A stretch of DNA of 64,000 nucleotides from Variovorax paradoxus (GTDB lineage: Bacteria; Pseudomonadota; Gammaproteobacteria; Burkholderiales; Burkholderiaceae_C). The stretch's first letter is position 1. Every line of letters begins with the position of its first letter. Under the pieces are notes generated by a model. That model ran no database searches and had not been told where the DNA came from. It saw only the letters and a list, made by a program, of their open reading frames with translations. The DNA lies in assembly GCF_022009635.1 (NCBI RefSeq), contig NZ_CP091716.1:6376001-6440000 (forward strand), in the 5' to 3' direction. Below are positions 20,360 to 30,006 of this stretch, piece by piece. The translations under genes were made by a program, and so were the position numbers.

Positions 20360-21880
20360 TTACTTCGGCGCGGGCAGGCGGCCCAGCACCCGCTCCACGG
20401 CGAGCCCCACGGCCAGCAGCTTGCGGTCGCTGCCGGCCGGGCCGTCGAGTTCCAGCCCCACGGGCAGGCCCGTCGTCGCGCCCAGGCCCGATGGCAGCTG
20501 CACGCCCGGAATGCCGGCGTTGCTGCCGGGGTCGGTGTTCTGGATCAGCGCGCCGAAGTTCTCCGGGCTGCTGGCTTCAGGCGCCGCGGCCAGCGCCACG
20601 CGCGGCACGGTCGGGAACACCAGCGCGTCGAGCCTGTTCTTCGCAAAGGTGTCGCGGTATAGCTTCTGCAGCGCGGGCCGCGCGACGCGCATCGCGTTGT
20701 CGTAGACCGGCTTCGCATCGACCGTGCCGGCGGGCGCGGGCAGCTTGCGCGGGATCACGAAGGCGTCGAAGGTGCCCTTGACGTCGGGGCTGGCGATGCC
20801 GGCCGCGAGCTGCGCGATGTCGATGCCGGTGCGGTACTTCGCCAGGTAGGCCGCCATGTCGTCGTGCGCCTCGTAGAGCGCGAGCGGAAAGCCGATCGCG
20901 CCGTTGAGCTCCATGAGCTTGGGCATCTCCACGTCCACCAGCGTGACGCCGGCGCCGCGCAGCCTGGCGAGCGCGGCGTCGGTGGCGGCGCGCGTGTCGG
21001 CATCGAGATTGGCGTAGAAGGCCTGCGCCACGCCCAACCGCACGCGCTTCAGGTCGGCGGGCCTGATCGGCGCGCCGCCGGCGATCACGCCGTCGAGCAG
21101 CGCCACGTCGGCCATCGATTGCGCCATCGGCCCGGCCGTGTCCCGCGTGTGCGAGATCGGCGCGATGCCCTGCTGCGGATAGCGGCCCATGCTCGGACGC
21201 AGCGATGCGCAGCCGTTGAACGCGCACGGAATGCGCACCGAGCCGCCGGTGTCGGTGCCGAGCGCGGCCGGCACCATGCGCGCACCGAGCGCCGCACCGT
21301 TGCCCGAAGACGAGCCGCCCGCGATGCGGCTCGCGTCGTAGGCGTTGCGCACGCCCACCTCGGGGCCGCTCTGGAACGCGGGGTTGTAGCCGGTGACGCC
21401 GAAGGCCAGCTCGTGCATGTTGGTCTTGCCCAGCACGACGGCGCCGGCCGCGCGCAGCCTGGCCACCACGGGTGCGTCGGCGCCGGGCACGAAGCCCTTG
21501 AGCGCGGGCGTGCCGGCCGTCGCGGGCAGGCCCTGCACCTGTATGTTGTCCTTGATGGCCACCGGCAGCCCCGCGAGCGGCTTGCACGCGCCGCCACGTT
21601 TGCGCAGCGCATCGGCGGCGCGCGCCTGCTTCAGCGCGCCGGCTTCGTCGAGCGCGATGAAGGCATTGAGATTCGCCCGGGCCTTGGCCTGGGCGATGTA
21701 GGCCGCGACCAGCTGCTCGCTGGTGATGGTGCCGGCGCACAACTGCTTCACGGCGTCGCTCGCGGTCAGCGTGGCGATGTCGGGCGCGGCGGCGGGCTGC
21801 TGCGCCTGCGCCGGCAGGCCGAGGCCGCCCAGGCACAGCAAGGCCAGGGCGGCGGCGGGAACGGATCTTGAAATGGACAT
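20360..21880 (-). CDS. Exported amidase (amidase signature family)
   Basis: 506 residues. The signal peptide ends near QPAAAP (residues 1-26), so it is probably periplasmic. The catalytic triad is visible as the Lys of AIKDNIQV, the cis-Ser of GTDTGGSVRIP, and the nucleophilic Ser of AGGSSSGNGAALGA. It hydrolyses carboxamides; the substrate is unknown. The start at 21880 has GGAGG 9 bases ahead. The bacterial amidases of this size with signal peptides act on a range of amides, and no pathway neighbour narrows it here. Confidence 0.85.
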   Translation of the reverse strand: MSISRSVPAAALALLCLGGLGLPAQAQQPAAAPDIATLTASDAVKQLCAGTITSEQLVAAYIAQAKARANLNAFIALDEAGALKQARAADALRKRGGACKPLAGLPVAIKDNIQVQGLPATAGTPALKGFVPGADAPVVARLRAAGAVVLGKTNMHELAFGVTGYNPAFQSGPEVGVRNAYDASRIAGGSSSGNGAALGARMVPAALGTDTGGSVRIPCAFNGCASLRPSMGRYPQQGIAPISHTRDTAGPMAQSMADVALLDGVIAGGAPIRPADLKRVRLGVAQAFYANLDADTRAATDAALARLRGAGVTLVDVEMPKLMELNGAIGFPLALYEAHDDMAAYLAKYRTGIDIAQLAAGIASPDVKGTFDAFVIPRKLPAPAGTVDAKPVYDNAMRVARPALQKLYRDTFAKNRLDALVFPTVPRVALAAAPEASSPENFGALIQNTDPGSNAGIPGVQLPSGLGATTGLPVGLELDGPAGSDRKLLAVGLAVERVLGRLPAPK

Positions 21881-21997
21881 GGCGAAGGCCTCCGACAAAA
21901 GAGGCCGCCATGCTGCGCTCGCGGGGCGCGGTTGTCTGTCATCGAAACCGATGACAGGCGGACGGGTGGGTCACCGGCTATCGGGCGCTGCTCCGCT

Positions 21998-23128
21998 TCA
22001 AGCGAGCGCGCGCTGAATCAGGAGCTTCTGGATGTCCGAAGTGCCTTCGTAGATCTGGCACACGCGCACGTCGCGGTAGATGCGCTCCAGCGGAAAGTCG
22101 TTCACGTAGCCGTAGCCGCCCAGCGTCTGGATGGCGGCGCTGCACACGCGCTCGGCCATCTCGCTGGCGAACAGCTTGGCCATGGCCGCTTCCTTCAGGC
22201 AGGGGCGGCCGGCGTCGCGCAGGGCGGCGGCATGCCAGATCAGCTGGCGCGCGGCCTCGAGTTGCGTTGCGCACTCGGCGAGGCGGAAACCCACGGCCTG
22301 CTGGTCGAAGATCGAGCCGCCAAAGGCCTGGCGTTCCTTGGCATAGGCCAGCGCCACGTCGAAGGCGCTGCGCGCCATGCCCACGCTTTGCGCGGCAATG
22401 CCGATGCGGCCGCCTTCCAGCGCGCCGAGGGCGATCTTGTAGCCCTCGCCTTCGGCGCCGATGAGGTTTTCCACCGGGATGCGGCAACCGTCGAAATTGA
22501 TCTGCGCGGTGTCGCTGCTGTGCTGGCCCAGCTTGTCCTCCAGGCGCGCGACGTTGTAGCCGGGCGCGTCGGTCGGCACGAGGAATGCGCTCATGCCGCG
22601 CTTGCCCGCGCCCTTGTCGGTCACCGCGATCACGATGGCCACCTGGCCGTTCTTGCCGCTGGTGATGAACTGCTTGACGCCGTCGATCACGTAGGCGTCG
22701 CCGTCCTTGCGCGCGGTGGTGCGCAGGCTCGACGCATCGCTGCCGGCCTGCGGCTCGGTGAGGCAGAAGGCGCCGAGCATCTTCCCCTGCGCGAGCGGCT
22801 CGAGCCACTGCTTCTTCTGCTGCGCGTTGCCGTAGCGCATGAGGATGGCATTGACGGGGCAGTTGGTCACGCTGATGGCGGTGCTGGTGCCGCCGTCGCC
22901 GGCCGCGATTTCTTCCAGCACCAGCGCCAGCGTGAGGTAGTCGAGGCCGGCGCCGCCATGCTCCTCGGGCACGCAGATGCCGTAGGCGCCCAGCGCCGCG
23001 AGGCCCTGGTGCGCTTCCTTCGGAAAGCTGTGCTCGCGGTCCCACTTCGGGGCGTTGGGCCAGAGTTCGGCTTGCGAGAAATCGCGCACCGCGTCGCGAA
23101 TGGCTTCCTGGTCTGCGTTGAGCAGCAT
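21998..23128 (-). CDS. Acyl-CoA dehydrogenase
   Basis: 376 residues, short/branched-chain type. FAD segments are AFCLTEPQAGSDASSLRT and QFITSGKNG. The catalytic Glu is in QIYEGTSDIQ (about 361), the common C-terminal position, unlike LiuA. It introduces a 2,3-double bond in an acyl-CoA of unknown chain length. It follows the M20 peptidase gene after 49 bases containing a short tetranucleotide repeat. Given the LiuR-like regulator nearby, a role in branched-chain acyl-CoA breakdown is possible. Confidence 0.9.
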   Translation of the reverse strand: MLLNADQEAIRDAVRDFSQAELWPNAPKWDREHSFPKEAHQGLAALGAYGICVPEEHGGAGLDYLTLALVLEEIAAGDGGTSTAISVTNCPVNAILMRYGNAQQKKQWLEPLAQGKMLGAFCLTEPQAGSDASSLRTTARKDGDAYVIDGVKQFITSGKNGQVAIVIAVTDKGAGKRGMSAFLVPTDAPGYNVARLEDKLGQHSSDTAQINFDGCRIPVENLIGAEGEGYKIALGALEGGRIGIAAQSVGMARSAFDVALAYAKERQAFGGSIFDQQAVGFRLAECATQLEAARQLIWHAAALRDAGRPCLKEAAMAKLFASEMAERVCSAAIQTLGGYGYVNDFPLERIYRDVRVCQIYEGTSDIQKLLIQRALA

Positions 23129-23153
23129 GGCGTTGTCTCCGGTTTTCTTCTCT

Positions 23154-23169
23154 TGTCTGTCTGTCTGTC
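23154..23169. repeat. Tetranucleotide microsatellite (TGTC)4
   Basis: Four perfect TGTC units, followed by TGGC twice, lie between the M20 peptidase stop and the acyl-CoA dehydrogenase start. It is short and may vary in copy number by slippage. It does not alter a reading frame here. Confidence 0.7.
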
Positions 23170-23177
23170 TGGCTGGC

Positions 23178-24428
23178 TTACTTGCCGGCGCCCAGGTCCA
23201 TGATCAGGCGCGCTGCCATGTACAGGCGGCGCGGAATGGCGCTGATATCGACGTACTCGGCCTTGTCGCTGTGGTAGCCGAAGCCGGGCAGGCCCAGGCT
23301 TTCGATCACGGGCTTGCCGGAGAGCGCCGCGTAGGCCGCGTCGGTGCCGCCGCCGGTGCGTTCTTCCACGCCCAGCGTGCCGCCGGCTTCCTTGTAGTAC
23401 GCCACGGCCTTGTCGACCAGCTTCTTGCCGCCTTCGCCGGCGTTGAAGGCCGGGCGGCCGCGCGTGACGATCACCTTGACGTCGGCCTCGGGCAACTTCT
23501 TCTGCTGCGCGCGCTCTTCCAGCGTCTTCATGGCGGCGTCGAAGTCTTCGTTGCGCGCATAGCGCACGTCGGCGTTCAGGGTGGCGGTGGCCGGGATGAT
23601 GTTCGACACGTTGCCGGCCTTGGCGATGGTCCAGTTGAAGCGCAGGTTCTTCGACTTGTCGTCGATGTTCATGGTGCGCAGCACGAGGTCGGATGCCTCG
23701 ACCAGCGCGTTCACGCCCAGCTCGGGCGCGGCGCCGGCATGCGATGCTTTGCCCGTGATGTTGACCTGCACGTAGGCGATGCCCGAGGTGCCGAGCGACA
23801 GCTTCTCGTCGCCGGCGCTGGTGGGCTCGAAGGAGAGCACGTAGTCGGCCAGCTTGGCTTCTTCCTGGATCAGGTCGCGCGAGCCGAAGGAGCCTTTTTC
23901 CTCGTCGGTGTTGAACAGCACGGTGATGGTGCCGTAGTCGCGCACGCCGTAGTCCTTCAGCAGCTTGAGCGTGTGCAGGATCACGGCGTTGCCGCCCTTG
24001 TCGTCGGCGATGCCGGGGCCGTAGGCCTTGTCGCCTTCGACGCGGAACGGCGCCTTGGCCAGGATGCCCTTCAGGTACACGGTGTCCATGTGCGACAGCA
24101 GCAGCAGGTTCTTGCCGCCGCGGCCCTTGATCTTGCCGACGATGTTGTCGCCGACCACGATGCCTGCCGACTTGCTGCGCGTGACGGTGAAGCCCAGGTT
24201 CTTGAGTTCGCCTTCGAGGTAGTTGCCGGCGGCGGCAATGCCTTCGGCGTCCCCGGTGCCGGTTTCGATGTTGACGAGCTTTTCGAGCGTCTTGATCACC
24301 GCGGGCTGCTCGTCGGTGGCAGCCTGGAACAGCACGTTGTCGCGCTTCTGGGCCCAGCTGGCGGCGGGCGCCAGGAAAGCGGTGGCCAGCAAGGCGGCAA
24401 GGGCGGTACGGTGGATGGATGGGCGCAT
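23178..24428 (-). CDS. Exported M20 metallopeptidase (glutamate carboxypeptidase-like)
   Basis: 416 residues. The signal peptide ends in APAASWA (near residue 27). Zinc-binding segments are LSHMDTVYLKG (about 115-125, His-Asp), the bridging Asp in GPGIADDKGG, TDEEKGSFGSR, SFEPT and the late GFGYHSDKAEY. The dimerisation (lid) domain is around residues 205-315. It resembles carboxypeptidase G2-type enzymes that remove C-terminal glutamate from folates or peptides; the substrate is not established. An AGGAGA ribosome site precedes the ATG at 24428, which is chosen over an upstream start at 24449. Confidence 0.85.
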   Translation of the reverse strand: MRPSIHRTALAALLATAFLAPAASWAQKRDNVLFQAATDEQPAVIKTLEKLVNIETGTGDAEGIAAAGNYLEGELKNLGFTVTRSKSAGIVVGDNIVGKIKGRGGKNLLLLSHMDTVYLKGILAKAPFRVEGDKAYGPGIADDKGGNAVILHTLKLLKDYGVRDYGTITVLFNTDEEKGSFGSRDLIQEEAKLADYVLSFEPTSAGDEKLSLGTSGIAYVQVNITGKASHAGAAPELGVNALVEASDLVLRTMNIDDKSKNLRFNWTIAKAGNVSNIIPATATLNADVRYARNEDFDAAMKTLEERAQQKKLPEADVKVIVTRGRPAFNAGEGGKKLVDKAVAYYKEAGGTLGVEERTGGGTDAAYAALSGKPVIESLGLPGFGYHSDKAEYVDISAIPRRLYMAARLIMDLGAGK

Positions 24429-24467
24429 GAAATCTCCTGCTCTACGCATTTATTTGAATATCTGGAT

Positions 24468-24512
24468 GAAAAAAAGCCGGGAGCGCCCGTTACCGGACGC
24501 TCCCAGCCCGGC
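24468..24512 (-). terminator. Rho-independent terminator after the thiolase gene
   Basis: On the minus strand a stem GGGAGCG/CGCTCCC, extended by AGCC/GGCT, is followed by a run of seven T. It lies directly after the thiolase stop and separates the thiolase operon from the M20 gene. Confidence 0.85.
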
Positions 24513-24514
24513 TC

Positions 24515-25699
24515 TTATAGCAATTCGAGTGCCACGGCGGTACCCTCGCCGCCCCCGATGCACAGCGTGGCCACGCCGCGCTTCTTGCCGCGCGCCTTCA
24601 GCGCGTGGATGAGCGTGACCATGATGCGCGCGCCGCTGGCACCGATCGGGTGGCCCAGCGCGCAGGCGCCGCCGTGCACGTTGACGATTTCGTGCGACAC
24701 GTCGAGCTCGTGCATCAGCGCCATCGGCACCACGGCGAAGGCTTCGTTCACTTCCCACAGGTCGACGTCCTTCACGGCCCAGCCGGTCTTCTTGAACAGC
24801 TTGGCGACGGCGCCGACCGGCGCCGTGGAGAACCACTCGGGCTGCTGCGCGTGCGTGGCATGGCCGACGATGCGGGCGATGGGCCGGGCGCCGATCTTCT
24901 TCGCGTGCGACTCGGTCATCATGACCAGCGCGGCGGCGCCGTCGTTGATGGACGAGCTCGACGCGGCGGTGATGGTGCCGTTCTCTTTCTTGAACGCGGG
25001 CTTGAGCGTGGGGATCTTGTCGAGCTTGACCTTGCCGGGGCCTTCGTCGACCGAGATCACCGTGTCGCCGCCGCGGCCCTTGACCGTGACGGGCACGATC
25101 TCGTCCTTGAACAGGCCGGTTTCGGTGGCCTTCTTGGCGCGTTCGACGCTGGCGATGGCGAAGGCGTCCTGCTGTTCGCGCGTGAACTTGTACTTGGCGG
25201 CGCAGTCCTCGCCGAAGGTGCCCATCGAGCGGCCCGGCTGGTAGGCGTCTTCCAGGCCGTCGAGCATCATGTGGTCGAAGATGCGGTCGTGGCCCATGCG
25301 GTAGCCGCCGCGGCCCTTGAGCATGAGGTAGGGCGCGTTGGTCATGCTTTCCATGCCGCCCGCCACGATCACGTCGTGCGTGCCGGCCAGCAGCAGGTCG
25401 TGCGACAGCATCGCGGCCTTCATGGCCGAGCCGCACATCTTGCTGAGCGTGACGGCGCCCGCGCTGTCGGGCAGGCCGCCCTTGTAGGCCGCCTGGCGCG
25501 CCGGCGCCTGGCCCTGGCCGGCCATCAGGCAGTTGCCGAACAGAACTTCGCCCACGCTGTCGGGCGCGATGCCGGCGCGCTCGACGGCGGCCTTGATGGC
25601 GGCGCCGCCCAGGTCGTGCGCGGAGAGCGACGAGAAGTCGCCCTGGAAGCTGCCCATGGGGGTGCGGGCAAGGCCGACGATGACGATGGATTCGGACAT
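24515..25699 (-). CDS. Acetyl-CoA C-acyltransferase (thiolase)
   Basis: 394 residues, homologous to biosynthetic and degradative thiolases. The acylated Cys89 lies in LSKMCGSAMKA, and the catalytic His350 and Cys380 lie in ALGHPIGASG and LCIGGGEG. It cleaves or forms acetoacetyl-CoA or a 3-ketoacyl-CoA. As the end product of leucine breakdown is acetoacetate, acetoacetyl-CoA thiolase activity would fit, but paralogues elsewhere cannot be excluded. It is the last gene of a probable liuR-can-aceK-thiolase operon and ends at a clear terminator. Confidence 0.92.
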   Translation of the reverse strand: MSESIVIVGLARTPMGSFQGDFSSLSAHDLGGAAIKAAVERAGIAPDSVGEVLFGNCLMAGQGQAPARQAAYKGGLPDSAGAVTLSKMCGSAMKAAMLSHDLLLAGTHDVIVAGGMESMTNAPYLMLKGRGGYRMGHDRIFDHMMLDGLEDAYQPGRSMGTFGEDCAAKYKFTREQQDAFAIASVERAKKATETGLFKDEIVPVTVKGRGGDTVISVDEGPGKVKLDKIPTLKPAFKKENGTITAASSSSINDGAAALVMMTESHAKKIGARPIARIVGHATHAQQPEWFSTAPVGAVAKLFKKTGWAVKDVDLWEVNEAFAVVPMALMHELDVSHEIVNVHGGACALGHPIGASGARIMVTLIHALKARGKKRGVATLCIGGGEGTAVALELL

Positions 25700-25758
25700 G
25701 GTGAGGTCTCCTTCAGGAATGATGCGAAAGCGAAAAAATCTGGGTGGCCGGTCGGGTC

Positions 25759-27579
25759 TCAGAAGTGCGTCGCGTGCCCTTCGTGCTGGAAGCGCTGCGA
25801 CTCTTCGTAAGGGAACACATCGAGCATCTGCCCGGCCTGGATGCGTTCCTTGTGGTGCTGCCAGAAGGCGGCGTCGAGCAGGTCGGCGTGGTGGGCCATG
25901 AAGGCCTCGCGCACGTCCTTGTTGCCCAGCAGGAAGGGCTCGAAGGTCTCGGGGAACACGTCCTTCGGGCCGACCGAATACCAGACTTCGCCGCTCATCT
26001 CTTCTTCCTCGTTGCGCGGCGTGGGCACCTTGCGGAACTTGCAGTCGGTGACGTATTCGATCTCGTCGTAGTCGTAGAACACCACCTTGCCGCCGCGCGT
26101 GACGCCGAAGTTCTTCCACAGCATGTCGCCGGGAAAGATGTTGGCCGCGACCATGTCCTTGATGGCATTGCCGTACTCCACCACCGCATGCTCGAGCTGG
26201 TCCTTGGCGCGCCTGGCGTGGGCCGGGCTCTCGGGGTGGGCCAGGGTGTCGAAGGCTTCCTGCAGGTAAATGTTCAGCGGGATCATGCGGCGCTCGATGT
26301 AGACGTGCTTGACCACCAGCTCCATTTCCCCGTTGCCGTCGCGGTCGCCGATCTCGAGCTGGCTGGGCGCGAACTTGCGGATTTCCTCGATCAGCCCGGG
26401 CTCGAAGCGGTCGAGCGGAAAACCCACGTCGCTGTACTCCAGCGTGTCGGCCATGCGGCCCACGCGGTCGTGCTGTTTCACGAGCATGTACTTGCCCTTG
26501 ATCTGCTCGCGCGTGGTGTCCTTCTGCGGCGGATAGAAGTCCTTGATGACCTTGAACACGAACGGAAACGACGGCAGGTCGAACACCAGCATCACCATGC
26601 CCTTGATGCCGGGCGCGATGCGGAAACGGTCGCTCGAGTAGTTCAGGTGCGAGAGGAAGTCGCGGTAGAACAGCGTCTTGCCCTGCTTGGCGAGGCCGAG
26701 CGCGTTGTAGATCTCGGCGCGCGGCTTGCGCGGCATGAGCGAGCGCAAAAATTGCACCCAAGCCGAGGGCACTTCCATGTCGACCATGAAGTACGCGCGC
26801 GCGAAGCTGAAGAGCATCTGCAGGTCGTCTTCGCCGAACAGGGCCGCGTCGATGTAGAACCTGCCGCGGCTGTCGTGCAGTATGGGCAGCGAGAACGGGA
26901 TCTCGGCGAAGCCGTTCATGATCTTGCCGACCACGTACGCGCCCTTGTTGCGAAAGAACAGGCCCGACAGCACCTGCAGCTGGAAGTTGGCGCGCAGCTT
27001 GACCTGGTGGAAGCGGTTCAGGATGACGTGCGCCACGCGCTCCGCGTCGCGCCGCTTGTCGGCGAAGCTGCCGAGCAGCGAGAAGTCGTCGAGCATCTGC
27101 TCGACGGTGTCGGCCAGCGTGTCGGGCGACGGGTAGTAGGGGCGATAGGTGGGCGCGCCGCGCGGCTCGATGTACTCGGTGCTGATGGCCGGGCGCACGA
27201 AGATGAAGTCGTTCTGGAAGTACGCGCGGTGCAGGATCTTGGTGGTCACCGAGTTGAAGAAGCTCTCGGCCAGCTCGGGCTGGTGGTGGTCCACCAGCAG
27301 CCCGATGTAGTGCAGCTTGACCTGATGCCACACGTCCATGGGCTGATCGCCGGCCTTGAACTCTTTTTCGAGCCGGGCCACGGCCTCGCTCACGCGCAGG
27401 TCGTAGAACTCGATGCGCTCGCGCTGCGCCCGCTGCTGGCCGTGCCAGTCGGCGGTTTCGAAGCGGTGCTTGGCACGCGCCGACTCGGCCCGGAACAACC
27501 GGTAGTGCCGGTTGAAGCCGTCCATCATCGCCTTCGCGACGTCATAGGCCAGCGGCGAATCGAGACGCTGCGGGAACAT
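25759..27579 (-). CDS. aceK: Isocitrate dehydrogenase kinase/phosphatase
   Basis: 606 residues, close to the usual 580-600. It phosphorylates isocitrate dehydrogenase to divert flux to the glyoxylate bypass, and dephosphorylates it. Recognised blocks are [36 protein letters not shown] (the P-loop region with catalytic Lys), [26 protein letters not shown] (metal-binding catalytic region) and [19 protein letters not shown]. It lies 40 bases after the carbonic anhydrase and 59 before the thiolase, consistent with growth on acetyl-CoA-yielding carbon sources. Confidence 0.97.
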   Translation of the reverse strand: MFPQRLDSPLAYDVAKAMMDGFNRHYRLFRAESARAKHRFETADWHGQQRAQRERIEFYDLRVSEAVARLEKEFKAGDQPMDVWHQVKLHYIGLLVDHHQPELAESFFNSVTTKILHRAYFQNDFIFVRPAISTEYIEPRGAPTYRPYYPSPDTLADTVEQMLDDFSLLGSFADKRRDAERVAHVILNRFHQVKLRANFQLQVLSGLFFRNKGAYVVGKIMNGFAEIPFSLPILHDSRGRFYIDAALFGEDDLQMLFSFARAYFMVDMEVPSAWVQFLRSLMPRKPRAEIYNALGLAKQGKTLFYRDFLSHLNYSSDRFRIAPGIKGMVMLVFDLPSFPFVFKVIKDFYPPQKDTTREQIKGKYMLVKQHDRVGRMADTLEYSDVGFPLDRFEPGLIEEIRKFAPSQLEIGDRDGNGEMELVVKHVYIERRMIPLNIYLQEAFDTLAHPESPAHARRAKDQLEHAVVEYGNAIKDMVAANIFPGDMLWKNFGVTRGGKVVFYDYDEIEYVTDCKFRKVPTPRNEEEEMSGEVWYSVGPKDVFPETFEPFLLGNKDVREAFMAHHADLLDAAFWQHHKERIQAGQMLDVFPYEESQRFQHEGHATHF

Positions 27580-27619
27580 GGCGGGACGGACGGGAAAAAG
27601 ACGTCGGCGCTGCCGCCGC

Positions 27620-28360
27620 TCAGGTGCCGGCCGTGCCGCCCGCCTCGGGCTGCGGCGCTGCCGCGAGCGACTGCACCGATGCTGCGCCGGGCTTGCCCCA
27701 CTTGTAGCGGATGCGCTGCACCGCGGCCTTGTAGACGCCCTCCAGCGGCTGGGTGCCGTCGACGCTCAGGCCGAGGTCCTGCAGCAGGCCGTCGTGCACG
27801 CCGAAGGTCCAGCCGTGGATCTTGACCTTCTGGCCGCGCGCCCAGGCATCGACCATGACGGTGCTGACGGCCACGTTGACCACCTGCTCGGCCACGTTGA
27901 GCTCGCACAGCGCGTCGACGCGCGCTTCCTCGTCGGGCAGGCTCTCGAGCATCACGTGGTGGCGGTCGCGCACGTCCTGGATGTGGCGGATCCAGTTGTC
28001 GGCCAGGCCGATGCGCTTGCCGCTGAGCGCGGCCTTGACGCCCGCGCAGCCATAGTGGCCCACCACCATGATGTGCTCGACCTTCAGGTGCTCGACCGCG
28101 AACTGGATCGCCGAGAGCGCGTTGAGGTCGGAGTGCACCACGATGTTGGCCACGTTGCGGTGCACGAACACTTCGCCAGGCTCCAGGCCGGTGATCTGGT
28201 TGGCGGGCACACGGCTGTCGGAACAGCCGATCCACATGTAACGCGGTGTCTGCTGCTTGACCAGGCTGGTGAAGAAACCGGGGCGGTCGCGCTCCATCTG
28301 GGCGGACCAGGCACGGTTGTGGGCGAAGAGGTCGTCGAGGGTGTCGGATTTTTCGGACAT
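27620..28360 (-). CDS. can: Beta-class carbonic anhydrase
   Basis: 246 residues. Zinc ligands are Cys46 in IGCSDSR, Asp48, and His102 and Cys105 in GHYGCAG. It interconverts CO2 and bicarbonate in the cytosol. The C-terminal Ala/Pro/Gly tail of about 20 residues is unusual but not informative. It follows the MerR-type regulator by 30 bases and precedes aceK. Bicarbonate supply would support the biotin carboxylase LiuD, though that link is inferred. Confidence 0.93.
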   Translation of the reverse strand: MSEKSDTLDDLFAHNRAWSAQMERDRPGFFTSLVKQQTPRYMWIGCSDSRVPANQITGLEPGEVFVHRNVANIVVHSDLNALSAIQFAVEHLKVEHIMVVGHYGCAGVKAALSGKRIGLADNWIRHIQDVRDRHHVMLESLPDEEARVDALCELNVAEQVVNVAVSTVMVDAWARGQKVKIHGWTFGVHDGLLQDLGLSVDGTQPLEGVYKAAVQRIRYKWGKPGAASVQSLAAAPQPEAGGTAGT

Positions 28361-28390
28361 AGTCAGCTATTGTCGATGAGTCGTGTGTTT

Positions 28391-28786
28391 TCAGGCCTTG
28401 GCGGCCTTTTGCGCCCTGGCCAGCGTGGCGCGCCCCTTCTTCTCGTGCTCGCGGACTTCCGCGAGGTTGGCCTGCAGCTCGGCCAGCTGCGCCTCTAGCT
28501 GGGCCCGATGGCTGCCCAGCACGCCGAGAAATTTTTCCAGCTGCGGCACGGTGTCGCGCGGGCTGTCGTACATGTCGAGGATGTCCTTGGCCTCCGTCAG
28601 GCTCAGGCCCAGGCGCTTGGCGCGCAGCGTGAGCGTGAGCCGGGCGCGGTCGCGCGCGCTGTAGATGCGCTGCAGCCCGGCGCGCTCCGGCGTGAGCAGG
28701 CCCATGTCCTCGTAGAAGCGGATGGCCCGCGTCGTGAGGTCGAATTCCTTCGCGAGCTGGCTGATGGTGAAGGTTTGCGCAGGCAT
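28391..28786 (-). CDS. liuR: MerR-family regulator, LiuR-like
   Basis: 131 residues. The winged HTH is FTISQLAKEFDLTTRAIRFYEDMGLLTP (about 5-32), followed by RIYSARDRARLTLTLRAKRLGLSLTEAKDIL and a C-terminal coiled coil (about 85-125). No metal-binding Cys is present. It resembles LiuR, the MerR-type regulator of branched-chain amino-acid breakdown in many proteobacteria; that name rests on recalled similarity and the palindrome upstream. It heads the can-aceK-thiolase series and is divergent from a metallo-hydrolase. Confidence 0.75.
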   Translation of the reverse strand: MPAQTFTISQLAKEFDLTTRAIRFYEDMGLLTPERAGLQRIYSARDRARLTLTLRAKRLGLSLTEAKDILDMYDSPRDTVPQLEKFLGVLGSHRAQLEAQLAELQANLAEVREHEKKGRATLARAQKAAKA

Positions 28787-28879
28787 GACGACGGTGGTGG
28801 CAAAAGGAACGCCGGAAGGAAGGTTACCGGGGCGACAGCAGGTTTGCGCCGCGATCCATACAATGGTGCACCCATTCCA

Positions 28880-28899
28880 TGACGTTTACGTAAACGTCA
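28880..28899. promoter_or_regulatory. Perfect 20-bp palindrome, candidate LiuR operator
   Basis: TGACGTTTAC and its exact complement GTAAACGTCA form a perfect palindrome centred at 28889/28890. It lies between the divergent liuR-like and metallo-hydrolase starts, 7 bases upstream of the latter. It resembles the recalled LiuR consensus (ACGTTTACGTAAACGT-type) and suggests autoregulation and control of the divergent gene. Confidence 0.7.
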
Positions 28900-28906
28900 A
28901 TCTTAC

Positions 28907-29977
28907 ATGAACCTCCTCGAACGCGAACTCCACTACCCCTTGGGCGATACGCTGCCCCAGCCCGGCGAAGCCATGGAAGTGGCGCCCGGCGTGCGCTGGA
29001 TCCGCATGCGGCTGCCCTTCGCGCTCGACCACATCAACCTCTGGCTGCTGCGCGACACCATCGACGGCGTGGCCGGCTGGACGGTGGTCGACTGCTGCAT
29101 CGCCCACGACGAGGCCCGCGCGCAATGGGAACAGATCTTCGAGACGCAGCTGCAGGGCCTGCCGATCCTGCGCGTCATCGTGACCCACATGCACCCCGAC
29201 CACATCGGCCTGGCCCACTGGCTCTGCGAGCGCTGGAATGCGCCGCTGTGGATCAGCTCGACCGACTACCACGTGGCGCGCGTGCTCAGCACCGCCGGCG
29301 ACACGCTGGCTGGCGGCGAGCAGGCGGCGCGCTTCTTCGCCTCGCACGGCCTGACGGACCCTGAATCCATCGCCAAGATCCGAGCGCGCACCAACTACTA
29401 CGCGAACATGGTGCCCTCGGTGCCCGACAGCTTCGTGCGCATGCTCGACGGCGATATGGTGACCATCGACGGCCACGCATGGCGCTGCATCAGCGGCTAC
29501 GGCCACGCGCCGGAGCACATCGCGCTGTACTGCGACGAACTCAAGCTGCTGCTGGGCGGCGACATGATGCTGCCGCGCATCTCCACCAACGTGAGCGTGC
29601 ACGCGGGCGAGCCCGAAGCCAATTCGCTGCGCCTGTTTTTGGACAGCATCGACCGGTTCAAGGCGCTGCCCGCCGACACGCTGGGCCTGCCCTCGCACGG
29701 CAAGCCATTCACCGGCATCCACCGCCGCGTCGACCAGTTGCAGGAGCACCACCGCGACCGCCTGGCCGAACTGCTCGAGGCCTGCGTGGCGCGCCCGCTC
29801 ACCGCGGCCGAAGGCCTGCCGATCCTGTTCAAGCGCGAACTCGACCTGCACCAGATGACCTTTGCCATGGGCGAGACCGTGGCCCACCTGCACCTGCTGT
29901 GGTTCTCGGGACAAGTCAAGCGCGAGCTGGGCAAGGACGGCATCTACCGCTTCGGCGCGAAGGCGGGCGCCGCCTGA
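28907..29977 (+). CDS. Metallo-beta-lactamase-fold hydrolase
   Basis: 356 residues. The metal-binding motif is THMHPDHIG (about 88-96), followed by HAPEHIALY and GGDMMLPRIS. The C-terminal helical extension (about 250-340) is typical of the larger acyl-CoA-hydrolase-like or lactonase-like members. The substrate is unknown. The start at 28907 follows the candidate LiuR palindrome by only 7 bases, so the transcript leader is very short unless the promoter lies further upstream. Control by LiuR would suggest activity on an acyl-CoA or related ester. Confidence 0.8.
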   Translation: MNLLERELHYPLGDTLPQPGEAMEVAPGVRWIRMRLPFALDHINLWLLRDTIDGVAGWTVVDCCIAHDEARAQWEQIFETQLQGLPILRVIVTHMHPDHIGLAHWLCERWNAPLWISSTDYHVARVLSTAGDTLAGGEQAARFFASHGLTDPESIAKIRARTNYYANMVPSVPDSFVRMLDGDMVTIDGHAWRCISGYGHAPEHIALYCDELKLLLGGDMMLPRISTNVSVHAGEPEANSLRLFLDSIDRFKALPADTLGLPSHGKPFTGIHRRVDQLQEHHRDRLAELLEACVARPLTAAEGLPILFKRELDLHQMTFAMGETVAHLHLLWFSGQVKRELGKDGIYRFGAKAGAA

Positions 29978-30006
29978 GGAAATGGCCGGCGATTTAGACT
30001 CGCCGG

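Noticed and set aside
28880..28899. Reading the palindrome as a transposon end or attachment site
   Set aside because: It is symmetrical, not flanked by target duplications, and sits in a divergent promoter region beside a MerR-type gene, so an operator is more economical.
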